Shown here piece by piece: positions 1 to 12,359 of a stretch of DNA of 64,000 nucleotides. The notes under the pieces are model-generated. The model was not told the DNA's origin and did not search any database. It saw only the letters and a list, made by a program, of their open reading frames with translations. How positions within the stretch are numbered: the first letter of the stretch is position 1; each line of letters opens with the position of its first letter. The stretch covers positions 125,629,487 through 125,693,486 of the forward strand of contig NC_077231.1 in assembly GCF_027887165.1 (NCBI RefSeq), given 5' to 3'. The position numbers and the translations under genes were made by a program. The stretch is from Monodelphis domestica. Taxonomy: Eukaryota; Chordata; Mammalia; Didelphimorphia; Didelphidae.

Positions 1-460
1 CCTCTGTTGTCCACCTGCCACCCAGCTCTCACTTGTGGCTCCACAAAGCTGTAGCATGCACAGTGGTCACACCCCAGCAAACCACCTCCACAGACTGACT
101 AAACCAGGTTGTCGGTGAGTCAGCGGGGTGTCTACCCCAGGCATGGGAAGATTCCCCCCAGAGGAAAGGGTGGGATGAGAACAATTTGTTCCAACCAAAT
201 TATTTTGTTGTTCCAAAAAAATTATTTGTAGATGGCAGAAGTGGGCACTATGGAACACTTAGAACTTGGTTAGAAGCCAAGGTTATCCAATGCATCTTGA
301 GCCATCACCAGTTGTCTTGACTTTTGTCTTGCCATGGGACTTTGACGATTCTGGAAGAGAGAGTGAGACTATGAATTTGCACAACTCTGCCTCACTTAAA
401 CTCAATTTATACTTGAGTCAAAAGATATCACCACTGATCACAACCAACCGGACAGCTTTA
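1..460 (+). repeat. Probable 3' part of a marsupial interspersed element (RTE-like, uncertain)
   Basis: The block around 255-430 (gccatgggactttgac, gcacaactctgcctcactta, agtcaaaagatatcac) resembles a repeat I associate with marsupial genomes that ends in an RTE-like tail. The more GC-rich 1-180 may be part of the same element. The family name is not certain. Confidence 0.4.
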
Positions 461-1024
461 TGTTTATTTTGGAAGAAAAAGTATGTATTCCCATGCATTA
501 GAACTTATCAAATTATGACTCCAAAGGACTGATGACAAAGGAGTATTGGGCTCAAGTTATAAAATTAGACATACATTTGAGGACATGGTAAATGTATGGA
601 TTGGTTTTGCCTTAATTATATTTAATTTGTTACAATGATTATAATATTTTTCATTTTTTATGATAGTCTTTTTAAAAAATTTGTGTGAGAGGAATGAGTA
701 ATGTAACTCAAAAAAGGGGTTATTTGAGCACTTTTAAGAACAATGTATAGAAGATACATAACTGTACCTTTAAAAATGAAGTTTTAAAATCCATTTTGAT
801 GTTTAGTTTTCATAGTGAAATAGTTAAAATATTTGATAGTATATTTAGGGAAATAGTTACAATCATATTTTTTGTTCTATTTTGTGCAAAAATATATATG
901 TAAGGCTATATATGTTCATTAAATATAGAAAATTTTGAAATATTTAAAAAGAAAACATATAACCTAAAAATAGGCATGTGGGAAAAAAGAAAGGTAAAGT
1001 AAAAGCATTGAGATTTTCTCTTTT
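461..1024. other. AT-rich stretch without recognisable feature
   Basis: Long A and T runs, no open frame of note and no repeat I can name. Confidence 0.6.
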
Positions 1025-1765
1025 AAAAAGTATTCATATCAACCATGTTGCAAACACATGCACACACACATATTCAAGGAAAAATAAAGAAGGTTAAAAA
1101 AAGTATGCTTCAATCTACACTCAGAGTTCATCAATTCTCTCTCTGGCGATGGGTAGCTTTTTTTCATCATGGGTCCCATGGAATTGTCTTGGATCATTGT
1201 CTTGATCAGAGTAGCTAAGCCTTCCACAGTTCATCATCCTTATAATATTACTGTTACTGTGCACATTGTTCTCCTGATTCTGTCTTCACTTTGTATCAGT
1301 TCATTTAAGACTTCCCAGGTTTTTCTGAAACCATCCTGCTCATGATTTAGAATAGCACAATAATATTACATCACAATATATACCCAACTTGTTTAGCCAT
1401 TCCTCAATTGCTGGATGTCCTCTCAATTTCCAAATCTTTGCCACAACAAAAAGGACTGCTATAAATATTTTTGTATAAATAGAACATTTTTTTTTCACAT
1501 TTCTTTGATCTCTTATAGACTTTTGGGCATAGTTCCAAATTGTTCTCCTGAATGACTGGACCATTTAAAAACTCCACCAACAATACATTAGTATATCAAT
1601 TTTTCCATATTCTAGCTAGAAATTTTCATTTCCTTTTTTGTCATGTTAGCCAGTCTCATGGGCATGAGTTAATATCTGGGTTGTTTTTATTTGCATTTCT
1701 CTAAACTGTAGTGATTTTTAGAGCTTTTTCTCATGTGATTTTGTGAACTTACTGCATGTTAAACA
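1025..1765 (-). mobile_element. L1 3' end, truncated and decayed
   Basis: On the minus strand the C-terminal ORF2 region is readable, with TIFIAVLFVVAKIWKLRGHP-like coding and EEWLNKLG near 1400-1560. L1 3' UTR sequence follows down to about 1025. The rest of the element is missing (5' truncation), and the surviving frame is broken by stops. Confidence 0.8.
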
Positions 1766-2112
1766 ATTGAGCTTGCATCCTATATTCTATTTAACTATAA
1801 AAAACAATCATTTTATCCAATTTTGAAATACTATATAGAATATTAGATAAAATATTTCAAAAGAGCTTTATCAGGACAATTTTTATCTGAACTTGATCAA
1901 AATTAGATGAGAAGAGATAACAATAATATAATAGTAGTAAAAATGATGACAAAAAGTAAGTTTCTTACTTTTTGGGGATTCTGCCACTTGTATCCTAAAT
2001 ATATTAGATGGTACCTTTTATATAAAAGACATTTTAAAAAAACTGTTAAATGAATAATACCTTCATATAACATTTCTGTGACTTTTTTTTATGCAACTTA
2101 AAAAAAATTGTA

Positions 2113-2411
2113 GTTGACCATGATGATACATGACTGTAATTCTAGCTACTAGGAAGACTGAAGCCAGCAAACCTCTTGAACTTTGGAGAACTGAACCACA
2201 ATGGGCTATGCCAATTGGGTGTCTGTCTTAAGTCTGACATGAATATAGCAAGACCCATGAGGTAGGGTCACCAGATTGCATAATGAGGGAGAAATTGGCT
2301 CAGGTTGGAAATGGAGCAGATGCAAAATTCCTGTGTTGATCAGTAGTCGATTGGGTCATTAGTAATTGCATTCTCAACTTGGGTGATAAGGGAAAAAGAC
2401 TCAGTCTTTTT
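2113..2411 (+). pseudogene. 7SL (SRP) RNA pseudogene, full length
   Basis: The 299 bases align end to end with vertebrate 7SL RNA, which is also about 299 nt. The 5' Alu-domain block reads CTGTAATTCTAGCTACT where 7SL has CTGTAGTCCCAGCTACT. The central S-domain blocks GCTATGCCAATTGGGTGTC, GGTCACCAGATTGC, CAGGTTGGAAATGGAGCAG and TGTTGATCAGTAGT match 7SL in order. The 3' end has a weak version of the GGGCAA...GTCTCTTTT terminus, followed by an A-rich tract. Most differences are C-to-T or G-to-A transitions at former CpG sites. The many changes in the Alu domain and the A-rich tail indicate an old retroposed copy, not a working SRP RNA gene. Confidence 0.9.
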
Positions 2412-2710
2412 AAAAAACGAAAGGAAGAAAGAAAATCATCAACAAACTCAAACATTTCAAAATTCAAAGAAGAATAGGGAAGAATATTGTATAAGAAATT
2501 AGATTTCTGCTATGTGCAGCTTAGTTTAATTTATAAAATGTACAAAAATCTTAGTATAGTTTTAGATTTGGTGTATATTCTATATCCTGCATATAGTATT
2601 TAAGGGCTTATGGACATGAATATAAAGTCAAACAAGAGAGCAATGACATTTCTATAAAGCATATACCCTAAAGATAAAAACAACTGTAAAACTCAAGAAT
2701 GATGCTTATT

Positions 2711-2868
2711 GGGGCAGCTAGAGAGCTCAGCAGGTCTGGAGTCAGGAGGACCTGGTTTCAAATTTGACCTCAGTCACTTCTTAGCTTTATGACCTTGGGC
2801 AAGTCACTTACCTCCAATTGTCATTCTTTTGTTTTTCTAAAACAAAAAATAAGGGTGAAAAAAAGAAT
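2711..2868 (+). repeat. Marsupial tRNA-derived SINE
   Basis: The head is GGGGCAGCTAGAGAGCTCAG, followed by the B-box-like GGTTTCAAATTTGACC, the 'tgaccttgggcaagtcactta' block and an A-rich tail. It is moderately diverged. Confidence 0.75.
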
Positions 2869-3324
2869 TATGGTCTGTGAAATGATTCACCATGATTCCA
2901 GAGGGCTGATAATAAGGTATGTTAGTGCTCTCATGACAGAGAGGTGGCCTCTAGGTAAAGAATGAAAAAATAGATTTTCAGATGTTTCCAGTGTATGTAG
3001 ATTGGTTTTGTTTGACCATACTAAATCATCATAAAAGAGGAGTGGGCTTTTTTGGTGGTGGTAGTAGGGTGACAGGGTCAGTGATAATTATATCTAAAAA
3101 AAAAGAGAAAAGAATATAATGAAACATTTTTATAAGGCACAGAAAAGAATAGAAGGAATTTCAGAAGGAAGCAGAGACATGCAGCACTCTTTCCAGGAAA
3201 ATGACTTTTTCAAAATTAATTTGGCTATGGAACACTTTTGGCTTTGGAATATGGAACCCATAGCTACAAGTCTAGAGAGACTGAGTTTATACAATAGCCC
3301 AGGGATAAAGAGAAGTCAAAAGGT

Positions 3325-3450
3325 GCCTTAGAGATCATATAGTCCAACCTCTTCATTTTACAGATGGGGAGACTGAGGTCTATAAAAAAGGAAGTGACTT
3401 GCTTTTAAGTTTGACTAGAGATTTGAACTCAAGCCTTCTTCTAATCTATA
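3325..3450 (-). repeat. MIR-type SINE fragment
   Basis: The reverse-orientation signature 'cattttacagatggggagactgag ... gaagtgacttgc ... atttgaactcaag' identifies the MIR core. It is strongly diverged. Confidence 0.65.
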
Positions 3451-4010
3451 GTTGTTTTTACTGTATAACATTGTAGGAAAGCAAATCAAACCCATATTCA
3501 TACTGAAAAAAATCTCCTTTAAAATAGTAAATATTTTGTTACAATTTAGTATTTTAGAAGGAAAAATATCACAGAGATTTTCTTACAGAATCCCTATTCA
3601 CACTACAAAGAACACCAGACAACATCCTATAATCCTACAAGAACAATTTCTGAAATCTACCTTTAGATGTAGTTGCCTCCTACCAAGAGGCACAGCTGCA
3701 CTGTTATTCTTACCCTAATCTTAAATATCATTCACTCATTAAATAGGCATTTATGAGTGCCCACCGCTAAAGCAATATTCTTATCCCTTAGTCCTCTAGC
3801 AATTTCTACTTGCTAAATACTTGGAAGTTTTCCCATCTGAGTTATACTTTTTGCCAAATTTACCCTCCCACTTTACTTTCTTTCCAGTTATTTCTTAAAG
3901 TTTCCCAGAAGTTGTGGGAACAGGAAACGCCACTCTTTTCAGGTGTTTTTAAATCAGAAGTCAGTATTAGACTACGGTAAAAGAAACATGGGAATGTATA
4001 CAAATGTGTC
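3451..4010. other. No recognisable feature
   Basis: Ordinary AT-rich intergenic DNA with no gene and no nameable repeat. Confidence 0.5.
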
Positions 4011-4014
4011 CTCA

Positions 4015-4185
4015 GCAAACGGGCTGCATTTGGAGTCAGAGGACCTGGTTTCCAATCCCAGATCTCACCCTTATTACTTGTGTGATCTTTGAAAATCCAT
4101 GACCTTTTTGGCCTCTACTTCTTCAACTGTAAAATGAAGTAGATGGACTAGAAAACCTCAAGAACCAAATCTATGATCATATGAT
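4015..4185 (+). repeat. MIR/THER1-type SINE
   Basis: The blocks 'tttggagtcagaggacctgg', 'ttacttgtgtgatctttg' and 'ctgtaaaatgaagtagatgg' appear in MIR order, ending near 'aatctatgatcatatg', a THER1-like tail. Confidence 0.75.
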
Positions 4186-4189
4186 TTTC

Positions 4190-4870
4190 TTCCTTTCCTT
4201 CAGCTTATGTGGTTCTTTAAAAAGAGACTGTCTATTCATTTCATTATTTCTTAAACTAATAAACTCTGGAAAATTCATGTGTAGATTTCCTGAAAACAGC
4301 ATTGGAACAAGAAATCAGTCCCTTGGAAAGAGAATTTACATAGTTCACTGGAAAGAAAATCTGACCCTGAAACCAATAGTTTGGGGAAAATTTTTATTTA
4401 ATCATCTCTGTTATGTGTACCAGGCAACTTGCCATAGACCCATCTGTTACTTGAGCAGAAGAGCCCATCTAGAATGAAAAGCAGTAGATACTTGTTTGAT
4501 CTTCAGGCCACAAACAACAACAACAAGAAAATAATTAAAGATAATCATTCACAGTTCTTGCTGAATATTTCTATTAAAATTACCTATTAGTGAAAATGTG
4601 AACTAAGAGAAAAATAAATTTGTTTGGAGACAGGAAAGACATAAACAGGGGACATTCCCAAACCTGCCAGTGAGTTTAGACAGGAAAGAATATGTTTGTA
4701 TTTAGTATGGCACATATGCAGATTTGTCTGAAGAGATCTCAAAGGCATACTCAAAGCAGCTATGTAACTATTGGCCAACAAAAAAACAAAGAAGAAAAAA
4801 GAATTTAAGAGGAGAACACAAAGTTCTGTACAGTACAAATATGGCTTTATGAATAATAAATCATGTTAGA
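4190..4870. other. No recognisable feature
   Basis: AT-rich, with short chance frames only. Confidence 0.5.
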
Positions 4871-4874
4871 CAAA

Positions 4875-5070
4875 TCAGAATGGTGTTTTGGAAAAAGCAT
4901 GGTCTTGGAGGCAGAAACTAACTGTAAGATTCCAAGGCTTGGCTCTGCACTTATTAGTCAAATGACCTAGAACAAATCACTTATCTCTTTGGGGCTCAGT
5001 CTCCACATTTGTAAAAGGATTGTGAGTTCTAGAATCTTCTCTGACAGTGTTAGGACTTCTAGATTCGTAG
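4875..5070 (+). repeat. MIR/THER1-type SINE
   Basis: It reads 'aaagcatggtcttggaggca', 'ttattagtcaaatgacctag' and 'ggggctcagtctccacattt', the MIR core in sense orientation. Confidence 0.7.
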
Positions 5071-5084
5071 GGAATAATACCACA

Positions 5085-5386
5085 TTTTTCTCTACTAGAA
5101 TTTACCTTAATCTTCTGCCTTAACTTCCAACACATTGCATCATTCTAACTCCTTTGCTTTTTGTCTCAGCTCACTCTTTTAATGGTTTATCTTCAATTTC
5201 TTATCCCTTAGTTTCTGTCCCAGGCTCTTTTCTATTTCTATGGTTTCTACATTATTAGTGATCTCATTCTCTCTTATGTGTTCAATAATTATCTCTTATC
5301 AGATACCTTTCACTAGATAACTCTTAGCAGATGACTGTATGTGAATAGATGTGTGAATGTATTTGTGTATATACACCTAGATCTTC

Positions 5387-5450
<64 letters not shown>

Positions 5451-5815
5451 TCAACTGAAAACTCTCTCATGAATTTAAGCTCCATATCACCAACTGCCTG
5501 ATGGGAATAACATGATGATTTGGATGTCCTTCTGGCATTGCAAATGCAAAAGCCTCCAAACAGAACCCATCATCTTTATATTTAAACCTGCCACTCCTAC
5601 ATATTTCCCTATTTCAATCCCAGGCATCCAAGTTTATTGCCTCAGTGGCTTGCTTGCTTCTTCTCTCTTCCTTCCATGTAGGTTTCCCACTCCTACCCCA
5701 ATACAATCAGTTTTTGAGTCATTTTGCTTCAAATTCCATATATGTCTAATTCATCTGTTTCTCTCCCATGGATGCTTCCTTAACTCAGACCCTCATCACT
5801 TTGTGATAGGACTAC
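5085..5815 (+). repeat. L2-type LINE fragment (sense)
   Basis: Pyrimidine-rich sequence with weak resemblance to L2 ORF2 in sense orientation, including a degenerate copy of the region before the C-terminal domain. It is interrupted by a CTAT microsatellite. Confidence 0.5.
5387..5448. repeat. (CTAT)n microsatellite, about 15 units
   Basis: Sixty-two bases of near-perfect tetranucleotide repeat, likely length-polymorphic. Confidence 0.97.
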
Positions 5816-5819
5816 TATG

Positions 5820-7110
5820 ATAGCCTGAATAAGGTGACAAGAGTATGAATGGCAAAAAGAGGATAGTTGCAAATGAGATGACTCAGGGGCTAGAACTGAC
5901 ATTTGGCAACTGATTGATGACAGAGGTAAGAGAGAGGAGAAAGCTGAGGAAGGAAGACAGGAGGGCACAGGTTTAAACTTCAGTGAATAATAGGGTAGTA
6001 AAAGTCTAAATGAAAACAAGCTAGGGATAATGGTGGGCTTAGGGGAAAAAAGAATGAGTTCTGGACATACTGAATTTCAGATGCCCATGAGACATCCAAA
6101 ATGAAGATATCTATAGTATACAGTTGGCAATGTTGAACTAGAGTTTAGGAGAGAAATCATTCGTGTTAAATAAATAGATTTTGAAGTCATTTACATGGTC
6201 CAGTGATTATTGAACCCAGGAAATTTTTCAGGGAGGTTTTTATTTTTCTCATAATGGGAGTTAGAGTTATTCTTTTCTTTATGTATATATATGTTTACAT
6301 TTTATTTTCAGTTTCTCATTTTCTTCCTCCAACTCTTGCCTACCTTCCCTCTACTCCCCCAGTCCAGGAAGTAAGATAAACAACATCTGTTACAAACATG
6401 TATAGTCAAACAAAACAAATTCCAACATTGACCATGCACAAAAACCTAAATCTTCAATCTTTACTTTAAGTTCATCACCTTTCTGTATAGGAATGGGTGG
6501 AATGTTTCATGATGAATCCTCTGGAATTGTGGTTTGTCATTATGTTGATCAGAATTTTTTGGTCTTTTAAAGTTATTTGTCTTTATAACATTGTTGCTGT
6601 TGTTCCACTGATTCTACCTACTTCACTTTCTATCAGTTCATACAAGTTATCCCAGATTTCTTAGGAACTATGCCCTTTATAATATCATATAGCAAAATAG
6701 TATTGTCAAATTTATTTATGAAAATTTTTTAGCCTTTCTCCAATTGAGCATTTTATCATCTTCCAGTTCATTGCTATAAATATTTTCATAACACGAGTCT
6801 TTCCCCTCTTTCTTTGATATTTTTGGGGTATAGACCTAGTAACAGTATTGCTAGTTCAAGAAGCCATGAGATTTGGTCAGATCAGTGGAATAGGGTATAG
6901 GAAAAGAAAGGAAGAGAGCACTGGGCAGATCCTTGAGGTGTGGCTATACATGGTCATAAAGGATAATCTAGTAAGGAAGGTTGAGATGGACTACTCAGAG
7001 CAGTAAGAGAAGGACCAAAAGAGAGCAATGGTATAAAATCCAAGAAAAGAAAAAAATGTAGACTGAGAGGGTGGTTAATATTTACTGTCAAAATTATTTT
7101 CATGAAGTAC
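5820..7110 (-). repeat. L2-type LINE fragment, split by an L1
   Basis: Segments 5820-6220 and 6885-7110 together look like antisense L2 ORF2: 'tctggacatactgaatttcagatgcccatgagacatcc', then 'gcagatccttgaggtg...aaggttgagatgga'. The L1 3' end at 6225-6865 sits between them, so the L2 is older. No intact frame remains. Confidence 0.65.
6225..6865 (-). mobile_element. L1 3' end, truncated, nested in an L2
   Basis: L1 3' UTR and end of ORF2 in minus orientation: 'atgtttcatgatgaatcctctggaattgtggtttgtcatt' and 'agcctttctccaattgagcat' are L1 3' landmarks also seen at 1025-1765. It is 5'-truncated and non-coding. Confidence 0.7.
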
Positions 7111-7124
7111 AAGGAAGTAGGGAA

Positions 7125-7340
7125 AGGGAATACACATTTATATAGTACCTACTATGTGCCAGGCACTTTAAGAGCTTTATAAATATCATCTCTTTTGATG
7201 CTTACAATAACCTTGTGAGATACATGAAGAAACTGAGGCATACAGAATTTAAGTGACTTGTCTAGGGTCACATGACTATTAAGTGCCTGAGGTCAGATTA
7301 GAACTCAAGTGTTTGTGACTTTATGCCCAGTGTTCTGGCC
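7125..7340 (-). repeat. MIR-type SINE
   Basis: 'tactatgtgccaggcacttt', 'aagaaactgaggcatacaga' and 'aagtgacttgtctagggtca' form the reverse MIR core. Confidence 0.8.
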
Positions 7341-7344
7341 ATAT

Positions 7345-7660
7345 ATTTAACCATGCCATTCTCCTGCTCAAAACTCACCAGCAGTTCCCCTTTACCTCTA
7401 GGAGAAAATGTTAATTCCTCAACCTGGCATTTAAGATCCTCTACAACCTGGTTTTATCCTTATATTACACAAGGCTTCATGTGCTCAACCTTGTCTGTTC
7501 CCCATATTGAGATTGTATCTCCCACTTTCATTCATTTGCTTTTCATTCCACTGATCAGTAGAAACATCCTTCCTTTAGTCCTCTTCTTAGAAGTTGTAAT
7601 CTGTCTGCAAAATTTAGTTGAGGTGCTCCCTTCTCTGTGAAGCCAAATACTCTGTATCCA
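7345..7660 (+). repeat. L2 fragment
   Basis: 'ctcaacctggcatttaagatcctctacaacctgg' and the lead-in 'accatgccattctcctgctc' are the end of L2 ORF2 in sense orientation. The copy is strongly decayed. Confidence 0.7.
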
Positions 7661-8274
7661 TCTCTCATTACAAGGTAAAAAACTTTATAAAGGACTTTTG
7701 CAAACTGCAAGCTGTAGAAAATGGTTTTAGAATGCTTTACATTAGATACTAGGAAGAATTTCTATTTAGGAGTTGATGAGATCCATGGGCATACATTTTT
7801 ACTATTGCTCTGGACTCTTCTTTTGACAAGATTTGAGTTAACTAGTTGTGTCTACCTAAAAATGTTAATGTTTAGGGATAATTTAAGTTCAGTTATTGTT
7901 TATCTAACAAATTCAACTACTTAACAAACATCTTTTCTTTACAAGAGTGTTCTAGATGATGGGGCTTTGTGGATGACAATAGAATCTCTGCCAACAAAGT
8001 TTACAGTCTACAATGGAGAACATGCTATGCATATCACTAATGATGGCATATGATGTTACTAAATGACTTTAGCATGCTTGATATAGCCATTGGAGAAAGA
8101 TATGTGGACTAGGTAACCATGTGTGGTTATCATAAGCTTCCAGATTCTTCAATTCAGCAACTAAAAAACTTGTGATAAAGGCCCCACTGTCCTGCCAATG
8201 GATGATGAAATAGGGTGATGCTGCCATCTGTGACATATTTTAATGCCTCTGTAATGGTACTGACTCTAAAGAGA

Positions 8275-8314
<40 letters not shown>

Positions 8315-8680
8315 TCATACTGGAGAGAAAAAAACATAGAAACAACCAAGAAATAACACACATGAAAATTGATCAGCAATGGCCCAGAGAGATTAAAAAT
8401 CAAGAGTTCAATTCTTTGTCTTTTGAGATTTCATTGAAGTATAAAAATGGAGGCTGACTTTAGCAATGACATTCTTCTAAATTTCTTTAGATAACTAAAT
8501 TATATGAATGTAACCTGAAGCCTAATCATTGTTACCCCTCTCAAAAATTTTCAGTGACTAAACTAGACTATTACTGTTTCCTAAACTTATTGCCTAAATT
8601 TATACTATTGTTCTTCTATGACCAGCATAAATATTCTCTACATTTCATTGTTCTTCAATCAACCATTGATTAATTTATTC
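7661..8680. other. No gene; (GA)n run inside
   Basis: AT-rich unique sequence with a pure (GA)n tract at 8277-8309. Nothing else is recognised. Confidence 0.6.
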
Positions 8681-8684
8681 ACTC

Positions 8685-11330
8685 AATAAATCTTAAACAT
8701 TTACTCTGTGTGAAGCCTGGTGCCAGACATTAAAAGAGGTACAAAACTTAGATCATATATAGTTCAGGACCCCAAACAAGATATGATCTAGTAAGAAAAT
8801 TAATTAATATAGAATACTATAATGTACAATATTACACAAGTGTACTAGAGTTATTTTTTTAATTGCTGTATAAGACCTGACTAGGAAAGTACAAACCAAA
8901 CAGGAGATCAGAGAAGGCTTCATAAATTAAGGTAGCATTTGAGGTGGGCTTTAAAGAATATGTAGGAATTCAAGGTACAAAGAGTTTGAGGTTTGACATT
9001 CAGAAATAATATCCTATTTAGATACAAGCATTAGCAATAAATGCTTGGAGGAGGAAGAATACAGGACATATTCAGGGGGTGGGGCAAGTCTAAGAAGTAG
9101 AAGAGAATAGTTCAATTTACCAATAGCATGAAGTACATGAAGAGAGTAATATAAAGGACTGAAGAGTCTTTTCTTTGAGGGCCTTGAAAACTAGGCAGAG
9201 GCATTTCAACAATAGTGAGCAATAAGGATCTACTGAATGTGTTTAAATGAGGGAATAGCATAAGTAGATCTCTGGTAAATGAAAGGGAAAGGGCAGAAAG
9301 AGAGGATAGAGGATTTATTTGGCAGTAAGTCTAGGAAGGTAATCATGAGGGCCATTGACAGGATGACAGGAATGGGAAAACAGAAGAGGATGAATGTGAG
9401 AAATGTTGAGGAAAGACTCAGTAATTGATTAGATATGTGACAGAAAAATACTATATGTAATATAAAGTGATAGAGTATAAGATAACTTCAAGGTTTTAAA
9501 TATCCAAGATGGTAAATGGTAGTGCTGTAGATAGAAACAGTTAAGTAAGGAGGACCAGGTTTATTTTTCATTAAATACTGTAAAGCTTGTTTTTTAGACA
9601 GGGCAAGTTTAAGATAGTGTGAAATAGTGGATAGAACACTGGACTTGAAATCAGGAAGACTTGGGCTCAAATTGCATCTTGTATACTTACTAATTGTGTG
9701 AACTGAGGGATATCACTAATCTTTCTGTGCCTCAGCTTCCTCATCTGTGAAATAAGGAGGAATAGCCTCTAAACCCCTTCTAGATCTAAAATCAGTGATT
9801 CTACTTCTGATTCTAAGAAGACTAAAAGGACATTTGGCTGTAATCTGTCCTTCACAAGAAGGAACAGGACTACAGATATATGTTGGAAATACATGTATAT
9901 AAAGGCAACACTAATTGAAGTTTTAGGAATGATTGATATTGCCCAGGAAAAAAGAAGAGAGAGGAAAAGAAGACCAAGGACAGACCTTTGAGAAAGATCA
10001 ACATTTAGAAAGTCATGAAAAAGAAGAGCCAGAGCCAGATGAAGTGCTTAGGGAAGTTGGTCATTAATAAAAATCTATATTTAAAGCCAAGAAAAATAGA
10101 ATGCCTTGTAGGAAGGGTATGGTCATTAGTCTCAAAAGTCATAAAAAGGTCAAGCTAAGAAAAATGGGGTGGGGGGTCATATTTGATTTGGTGATGGCAT
10201 GGTTTCTAGTGGCCCTGAGGAGTTTCAATAGAGTGGTGGACGTGGAACTTAAATTGCAAAGGGTGGAGAAGATAATTGGTAGTGAGGAAAGAGAAATTTT
10301 GGCTATAGACAATGTTTTTTGAAGAAATTAAGTTTTAATGTCAGGAGCTGTGAGGTCAAGAGCAAATGAAGACATAATTATAAACCAGAGAGTATATGAT
10401 GAAGCCAGTGCTTACAATTTCCTAGCCTGTTTAAGTGAAATAAGAGCTAACCTCAGAGCCAGTGTCAGTTGAACAGAGGGACAGTGATCTGACTAGGAGT
10501 AGAGACAAGTGATCATAGAAAACAAAAAGATAGAAGAGCAAATGAACAGTATTGTTAGAAAGTGACTTAGAGTGGGAAATTTTGCTGATTGAATGTGTAT
10601 TAAACTTGGGAGTTATAGTTCCTGAGGGAGCTCTCAATATGAGAATGATTCATTGACTTTATAGGAGAGAATAAGAGAATGAATCACCATGGGATAGGAT
10701 AAGTATGGAACTATATGGCTGTCAGTAAAGCCTATGTGAAAAAAATTATGAACAGGGGGAAGTTGGTGACTTGGATTCGAGTGACCCTTTCTTGCCCAGA
10801 GATATGCTAGTGGGAGAGATATGTTGGAAAGCTATAAAAATAAGATTCTGTTTTGTGCACTATACGTGAATTTTAGGAGCAAGATGTAGATAGAGAGGTT
10901 AGTGTTAGTGAGGAGTAGAGAATGATACCTCATTCAATGACAATAAGAAAGAAAGCATATTGGATGCTGCTGCTGGGATTTGAGGATCAGAGGAAGGAAA
11001 CTTGAGGAACTCATGTCAGGTACTTTAGAATTGCCAAAAGCAGAATGGATTGCTTCAGGAAGTTCACCCTACTAGAGAGTGTTGTAGAGAGGATTTTTTC
11101 GCATGTTCAAGTGGAACTGTATGATCTCTGAGATCTTTTACAATTCTTGAGGTTCTGTGATCTTATCAGTAAAGTTAGGAACCTGAGTCATCTGCTAGAG
11201 ATGGGGGGAAAGAGAAAAAAAGACAGTTTAGTATGAGAAGAAAATATTTGTAACAGATGATGTGGGGAATGAGATAGGAATTAGAAAAGGGTAGTAGAAG
11301 GATTATTAAACAAAAAGAGGACTATTAAAA
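8685..11330 (-). repeat. Long L2-type LINE copy, interrupted by a SINE
   Basis: An unusually long decayed L2 in antisense orientation, from the 3' tail at 8685 ('cactcaataaatcttaaaca') through ORF2-derived sequence ('aggcttcataaattaaggtagcatttgagg', 'gggccttgaaaactaggcag', 'ggacagacctttgagaaaga', 'catatttgatttggtgatggc') to about 10.3 kb, with weaker resemblance to 11.3 kb. A THER1-type SINE at 9618-9805 splits it. Frames are destroyed throughout. Confidence 0.6.
9618..9805 (+). repeat. MIR/THER1-type SINE inside L2
   Basis: 'gtggatagaacactggactt', 'tgggctcaaattgcatcttg', 'tgcctcagcttcctcatctg' and the THER1-like end 'tctaaaatcagtgattcta'. Confidence 0.8.
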
Positions 11331-11786
11331 AAAGAGGACCTAACAAAGTTATATAATACTGATTTGTAGTAGTGGCAAAATCAGCTTGTTTTTTTTTTTT
11401 AACTTAGTTTCACCAAGCAACCCTACAGCAGGTATAGTGAAATGGCGATGGCTACACATGGATTTACAAGTTATAGATGGCATAAAATTGGGTGAGAGGA
11501 AGGATGTGGGAGGTCCTAGAGTAATGGATGTTCAAAAGTTAAGTGGCAGTCTGGGTATGTATAAATGCAAGTGAAACCAAAATGAAAGAGATGGTTTTAA
11601 ACAATTAGGATGCTGGAGTCAGCTATAAACAGATGTTAAAATTTCAGTTTGAGTATTTATACTTCAGAAGTCAGCATGTGCCATAAAACAGTACTTGATT
11701 TATTATTGCCTAGCCATAAAAGAGTGTTGATTGTCTAAATTTAATAAAGTGTTACTTTATTAATGAAGATTAATTTTCAAACATTG

Positions 11787-11928
11787 CTGAAACCTGGCCT
11801 CAGATATTTAGTAGCTGTGTGATCCTAGGCAAGTCATATAACCCTTGTTGCCTAGTCCTTAATGTTCTTCTGCTTTGGAACTGCTGCTTAGAACTTATCA
11901 ATTCTAAGACAGAAAGTAAGAGTTTAAA
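11787..11928 (+). repeat. Marsupial tRNA-derived SINE, 5'-truncated
   Basis: Matches from 'aaacctggcctcagatattt' through 'gtgtgatcctaggcaagtca' and 'cttctgctttggaact' to the A-rich end. The tRNA head is missing. Confidence 0.8.
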
Positions 11929-12084
11929 AAATATAAAAGATTGTGCCCTATAGTTTGTTCAGTACTTACCAGCACACCTCTGAATTGCTTTTTACAAACA
12001 TTGCTTGAACTCAGCAGGAATGCAATAGAAAGCTCTGGGAATGAGGTCATAACCACCTTGGAAACCTGGTCACTGTAGGCTAAT

Positions 12085-12355
12085 AATAACAATAATAAAA
12101 ATGATAATGGATTTTACATAAAACTTTAAGGATTACAAAGTGCTTTTCATCAGTTACCTCATTTGAGTCTCACAACATCCCTGATTAAGAGCTGAAGGGA
12201 ACCTGAGAGAATTCAACTTCTTCATTTTTCAAACGAGGCAATCGAGGCTCAGACACTTGCCCACAGTGTCACACAAGTTAGTGACTAAGACAGGATTTAA
12301 ATCCAGACTTCCTGACTCAACCCAGTGTTTTCCCCATTACACCATGTTTCCTTCC
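12085..12355 (-). repeat. MIR-type SINE
   Basis: 'cagttacctcatttgagtct', 'cgaggcaatcgaggctcaga' and 'acttcctgactcaacccag' in reverse MIR order. Confidence 0.75.
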
Positions 12356-12359
12356 TGGT

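Noticed and set aside
8215-8457. 80-codon frame with Arg/Glu repeats
   Set aside because: Produced by the (GA)n microsatellite.
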